Positions 13,433 to 16,385 of a stretch of 16,385 bases of DNA are shown here, one piece after another; the stretch's first letter is position 1, and every line of letters starts with the position of its first letter. This DNA comes from an uncultured Collinsella sp. (GTDB lineage: Bacteria > Actinomycetota > Coriobacteriia > Coriobacteriales > Coriobacteriaceae): contig CAKUFW010000041.1 of NCBI GenBank assembly GCA_934650975.1, positions 1-16,385 of the forward strand, read 5' to 3'. Made by a program: the position numbers and the translations under genes. Under the pieces are notes generated by a model. It was given only the letters and a program-made list of their open reading frames with translations. It did no database searches and had not been told where the DNA came from.

Positions 13433-14772
13433 TCGACCGCCGCGCCCAGCGCGATAATTCAATTTCAATCTTTCGCATCATTGCCGTCGTCTGCGCCGTT
13501 TGCGTGTTGGCGTACTTTATCTTTGCCTTGGCGACCGGCATCGAGCCGATTGCCACGGTGGTCGCCTGTGCGCTGCTGTGCATCTTTCTGTGTATCTTTA
13601 TCTTCTTGACGCTCAACCCCGATTCGGTGCGCTCCCAGTACACCGAGGAGACGCTCTCGGTTGCCTCTGCCATGCTCGAGGACATTAAAGGCGGCCTGAC
13701 GCAGGAGTCGGCGCGCCTGGTGTGCCAGCGTATTCTGCCCGAGACGCGTGCCATGACCGTTGCCATCACCGACGAGAGCAACGTGCTGGCCTGCGCGGGC
13801 GAGTTCGAGGAAAAGCTGCTGCCCGATTCGCCCATCCACACGCTCGCCACGCGCTACGTCATTGAGCACGGTATCGTGCAGTCGTTCAACCGCGTGGTGG
13901 ACGTCGTCGGCTCGGATGGTTCGCACAACCAGGTCCCGGCGGGCATCATCGCCCCCATCAAGGTGGGCGACCGCACCGTCGGCACGCTCAAGTTCTACTA
14001 CAAGACCCCGCGCGCCGTCGACCGCACCCAGTATGCGCTCGCCTCGGGCTTTGCCGAGATCCTGTCCACGCAGCTCGCCATCCACGAGCTCGAGGTGCAA
14101 AAGGAGCTCACGGCTCGTGCCGAGGTGCGTGCCCTGCAGGCGCAGATCAACCCGCACTTCCTGTTCAATACGCTCAACACCATCGCGTCGTTTACGCGCA
14201 CCGACCCGCTGCGCGCCCGCGAGCTGCTGCGCGAGTTCTCCTCGTTCTATCGCGCCACGCTCGACAACTCGGGCTCGCTCATTCCCGTGTCGCGCGAGGT
14301 TGCGCAGACCAAGCGCTACCTGACGTTTGAGAAGGCGCGCTTTGGCGAGGACCGTGTGCTGGCGACCTTCGATGTCTCGGAGGATGTCGAGGACACGTTG
14401 GTCCCGGCCTTTGTAATCCAGCCGATTGTCGAGAACGCTGTGCGCCATGGCATGGGCGATGACGGCGCTCTGAGGATCGACGTGACCGTCCACCAAGACG
14501 GCGACGACGCGATTCTGATCGCCGTGGCCGACAACGGCGTGGGCATGGACGAGGGCACGGCTGCGAGGCTGTTTGATGAGCGCTCCGCACGCCCCGATGC
14601 CAGCTCGCCGCAAGGCGGCGGCGCCGGCGTGGCCATGCACAATATTTCTGAGCGCATCCATCGCTTTTATGGACCGCACTCTTATACACGCGTCGAATCG
14701 GCGCCGGGCAGGGGTACCAAAGTGCTCCTGCATCTTGATTTGTCAGAGAGCATCTTTGACATTCAAGAGTAA
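13429..14772 (+). CDS. LytS-like sensor histidine kinase (system 2)
   Basis: A 447-residue membrane kinase built like the system 1 kinase: two hydrophobic helices (about 14-34 and 41-62), a GAF-like region (about 70-215), and the catalytic part with His243 in AQINPHFLFNT, N-box VIQPIVENAVRH (329-340), ADNGVGMD (367-374) and the GGGAGVAMHN G-rich box (396-405). Blocks of near identity with system 1 (for example ALASGFAx-ILSTQLA and ELTARxExRALQxQ) show recent common ancestry. ATG at 13429 overlaps the glycosyltransferase stop (ATGA) and has GGAGGGG about 5 bases upstream, so translation coupling is likely. A hairpin separates it from its regulator. Its stimulus may be related to the envelope, given the coupled glycosyltransferase; that is inference. 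Confidence 0.92.
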   Translation: MIDRRAQRDNSISIFRIIAVVCAVCVLAYFIFALATGIEPIATVVACALLCIFLCIFIFLTLNPDSVRSQYTEETLSVASAMLEDIKGGLTQESARLVCQRILPETRAMTVAITDESNVLACAGEFEEKLLPDSPIHTLATRYVIEHGIVQSFNRVVDVVGSDGSHNQVPAGIIAPIKVGDRTVGTLKFYYKTPRAVDRTQYALASGFAEILSTQLAIHELEVQKELTARAEVRALQAQINPHFLFNTLNTIASFTRTDPLRARELLREFSSFYRATLDNSGSLIPVSREVAQTKRYLTFEKARFGEDRVLATFDVSEDVEDTLVPAFVIQPIVENAVRHGMGDDGALRIDVTVHQDGDDAILIAVADNGVGMDEGTAARLFDERSARPDASSPQGGGAGVAMHNISERIHRFYGPHSYTRVESAPGRGTKVLLHLDLSESIFDIQE

Positions 14773-14778
14773 AATAAA

Positions 14779-14826
14779 AAACTACGGGCTCAACGCCAAG
14801 CGGCGGATGCCCGTCGTAGTTTGTTG
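14779..14826 (+). terminator. Hairpin between system 2 kinase and regulator
   Basis: 14779-14789 (AAACTACGGGC) pairs with 14809-14822 (bulged), and 14794-14797 pairs with 14802-14805 inside, followed by TTTGTTG. It resembles a weak terminator or attenuator 7 bases after the kinase stop, 20-odd bases before the regulator start at 14845. It would make regulator output lower than kinase output or subject to antitermination. Confidence 0.55.
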
Positions 14827-14844
14827 ACGAAAGGTTTAAACCCT

Positions 14845-15561
14845 ATGCTGCGTGCGATGATTGTGGATGATGAGGCCCCGGCCCGTTCGGAACTTCGCTT
14901 CTTGCTCGAGCAGACGGGCAAGATCGGCACGATCACTGAGGCGTCGAGCGTTCGCTCCGCCATTGAGATGTTGATGGAAAGCCGCGTCGATGTCGTATTT
15001 CTCGATATCTCGATGCCCGGCGCTTCTGGCTTGCAGCTTGCCGAGGCGCTGCATAAGCTCAAGAATCCGCCGGCGATTGTGTTTGTGACCGCATATAGCG
15101 ATCATGCCGTTGAGGCATTCGACGTAGATGCCGTCGATTACCTAATGAAGCCGGTTGAGGAGGCGCGCCTGGATCGCGCGATCGAGAAGGTCATGCAGCG
15201 CGCCAAGCCCGTCACGGACAGCAAGGCCACCATCGAGCGTATTCCGGTGGAAAAGGGCGGCCGTAAGGTCCTCATTCCCGTCGACGACATTCGCTTCATC
15301 ATGGCCAAGGATGATTACTCCTGCATCTACACGATCGACGATCGCTTCCTGTCGACAACGTCGCTGGCGCAGTTCGAGGCCAAGCTTTGCGACTTTGGCT
15401 TCTTCCGCGTGCATCGCCGCTATATCGTCAACTTGGCGTGCGTCACGGACGTGGAGACGGTGCCCTCGGGCGCTATCCAACTGGGCATTACGGGCGTCGA
15501 CGAACGCGTGCCGGTTTCGCGCCGCCGCGTCGTGCCGCTCAAGAAGGCCCTGAGCCTCTAG
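14845..15561 (+). CDS. LytTR-family response regulator (system 2)
   Basis: A 238-residue response regulator, paralogue of the system 1 regulator. The receiver has acidic Asp8/Asp9, phosphoacceptor Asp54 in FLDISMPG and Lys102 in LMKPVEE. The LytTR DNA-binding domain spans about 130-236 with FFRVHRRYIVNL (186-197) and VPVSRRR (222-228). ATG at 14845 has AAAGG 10 bases upstream, a loose spacing; an earlier TTG frame to 14821 falls inside the hairpin. Expected partner is the kinase ending at 14772. It is followed by a strong terminator. Key contact residues differ between the two LytTR domains, so the two systems may bind different sites, but target motifs are not visible nearby. Confidence 0.92.
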   Translation: MLRAMIVDDEAPARSELRFLLEQTGKIGTITEASSVRSAIEMLMESRVDVVFLDISMPGASGLQLAEALHKLKNPPAIVFVTAYSDHAVEAFDVDAVDYLMKPVEEARLDRAIEKVMQRAKPVTDSKATIERIPVEKGGRKVLIPVDDIRFIMAKDDYSCIYTIDDRFLSTTSLAQFEAKLCDFGFFRVHRRYIVNLACVTDVETVPSGAIQLGITGVDERVPVSRRRVVPLKKALSL

Positions 15562-15568
15562 CACACTG

Positions 15569-15616
15569 GCCCCGCAGCTCGGTAGACCAATTGTCTGCGG
15601 AGCCGTGGGGCTTTTT
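15569..15616 (+). terminator. Rho-independent terminator after system 2 regulator
   Basis: A 12-base stem, 15569-15580 with 15600-15611 (one A-C mismatch, one G-T wobble), with an internal AGAC/GTCT hairpin and T5 at 15612-15616. It ends 36 bases before the phosphodiesterase start. Confidence 0.85.
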
Positions 15617-15652
15617 GTATAACCGCCAAATCAGTTTTGCAGAAGGGATCCC

Positions 15653-16120
15653 ATGAACAGTGCAAGCGCCAAGCGCATCGACATCATCTCGGACACCCAC
15701 GGCTATCTATCGCCCGCGCTCCTAGACGAGCTCAAGGGCGCAGATCTGATCATCCACGCCGGAGACCTCACCTCAGAGATGGATTACGAGCACCTATGTA
15801 CCATCGCCCCCGTGCGAGCGGTCCTAGGCAACAACGACTACTACCGCGACTACGGCCCGGACGTAGACCGTCTGGCCCTCTTCACCTACGAAGGCCTCAA
15901 ATTCGCCGTAGCCCACTACCGCGAAGACCTCCCGGTGGGATCCGTAGACGTAGCCATCAACGGCCACACCCACGTAACCAAAGAAGCCCAAGTGGGTCGC
16001 TGCTTAGTCCTCAACCCGGGCAGCGCCAGCTACCCCAGAGGCAGCAGAGGCCCCACCATGGCCAGAATGCTCGTAAAAGACGGCCATGTCATAAGCACCA
16101 AGTTTATTGACTTGGAGTAA
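15653..16120 (+). CDS. YfcE/MJ0936-type metallophosphodiesterase
   Basis: A 155-residue calcineurin-like phosphodiesterase of the YfcE/MJ0936 small family, which hydrolyses phosphodiester bonds (cAMP or other model substrates) at a dimetal site. Metal and catalytic residues visible: Asp14 and His16 (SDTHG), Asp38 (HAGDL), Asn60/Asn61/Asp62 (GNND, where GNCD or GNHD is usual), His88 (AHYRED) and His105/His107 (INGHTH). No signal peptide; cytosolic. ATG at 15653 has AAGGG 7 bases upstream. Many A-ending and CTA/GTA codons give it a slightly different codon look from its neighbours, but this is weak evidence of transfer. Physiological substrate is unknown. Confidence 0.9.
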   Translation: MNSASAKRIDIISDTHGYLSPALLDELKGADLIIHAGDLTSEMDYEHLCTIAPVRAVLGNNDYYRDYGPDVDRLALFTYEGLKFAVAHYREDLPVGSVDVAINGHTHVTKEAQVGRCLVLNPGSASYPRGSRGPTMARMLVKDGHVISTKFIDLE

Positions 16121-16127
16121 CCGCAAC

Positions 16128-16166
16128 AAAAACGGGGGATGCAGATTGCATCTCCCGTTTTTCTTT
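16128..16166. terminator. Bidirectional terminator after phosphodiesterase
   Basis: A 16-bp stem, 16128-16143 with 16147-16162 (one G-T wobble), 3-base loop, flanked by A5 and T5 plus CTTT. Eight bases after the phosphodiesterase stop. The A-rich left arm would also serve transcription from the right. Confidence 0.9.
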
Positions 16167-16385
16167 GAGCCAAAGGCAGAGCTTCAGCGACAACCTTAGA
16201 CAACCCCGCCGAGGAGAACGGGGACCTCGAGCCGCGGAAGCGGCGAGGAACAATAACGACTCGAACAAAGTGACGGCAGGGAGGGTCTCCGGGGCTGTGG
16301 GGCGCGGGTTAAGTTTGTCGCGAGTTCCGCACGCAAAGGAAAGCACTTAATGTGCTTTCCGTCTTGCGCAGGACTGTAGAGCAGC
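16163..16385. other. Non-coding tail: tandem hairpins and G-tract cluster
   Basis: No supported gene. Two adjacent hairpins stand out: 16204-16208 with 16219-16223, then 16225-16228 with 16245-16248 continuing through 16231-16235 with 16240-16244 to a GGAA loop (a GNRA tetraloop). Five G tracts follow at 16279-16308 with loops of 1, 5, 4 and 3 bases, a putative G-quadruplex motif. A perfect 9-bp hairpin (16338-16346 with 16352-16360), extended by 16332-16336 with 16364-16368, lies at the end and may be a terminator for something to the right. A small RNA or leader of the next gene is possible but not shown. Confidence 0.4.

Noticed and set aside
15653..16120. Phosphodiesterase as a recently transferred gene
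   Set aside because: Codon use differs a little in A-ending codons, but the gene is short, family-typical and flanked by normal terminators. Not enough to claim transfer.
16165..16350. Open frames on both strands in the last 220 bases
   Set aside because: Short, low-complexity, no ribosome binding site, and overlapping hairpins and G tracts; better treated as non-coding.

Overview
The window is G+C-rich bacterial chromosome with dense, short-gap gene packing, Gram-positive style Shine-Dalgarno sequences (AGGAGG, GAGGAGG) and several hairpin-plus-U-run terminators. The gene mix points to a gut actinobacterium of the Coriobacteriia, probably Collinsella-like: an orphan carbamate kinase, an APC permease, two LytS/LytR-type systems with short two-helix sensors, a zinc-dependent phospholipase C-like protein and a UMF1-type MFS transporter. 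The genus is an inference from protein style, not a marker-gene result. There is no rRNA, tRNA, CRISPR array, transposase or phage gene.

Left part (1-4180). A nested palindrome with a terminator-like core opens the window. Two minus-strand genes follow, a DUF3830 cyclophilin-like protein and an unrecognised helical protein, 2 bases apart. A 600-base A+T-richer regulatory gap leads to carbamate kinase (plus strand) and its terminator. Next is a 199-bp element of nested inverted repeats (2854-3052). Its right end supplies the stop codon of a minus-strand, membrane-anchored C39-like cysteine peptidase with a long Arg/Ser-rich N-terminal tail.

Middle (4180-7480). A structured leader precedes an APC-family amino acid permease. 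A metal-dependent amidohydrolase of the imidazolonepropionase/prolidase type follows, with hairpins between the two. With carbamate kinase nearby this looks like a small amino acid or peptide catabolism module, but arginine deiminase and ornithine carbamoyltransferase are absent here.

Right part (7480-16385). A LytS-like histidine kinase and LytTR response regulator are followed by a zinc-dependent PLC-like protein, a UMF1 MFS transporter, and a GT2 glycosyltransferase translationally coupled (ATGA overlap) to a second LytS-like kinase. A hairpin separates that kinase from its LytTR regulator. The two kinase/regulator pairs are clearly paralogous. A YfcE/MJ0936-type phosphodiesterase and a strong terminator follow. 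The last 220 bases are non-coding, with compact hairpins and a G-quadruplex-type G-tract cluster.

The most interesting signals are the nested palindromic element, mutually exclusive pairings in the permease leader, terminator-like hairpins placed 20-40 bases upstream of three genes (two belonging to the LytS/LytR systems), and the duplicated sensor systems themselves.
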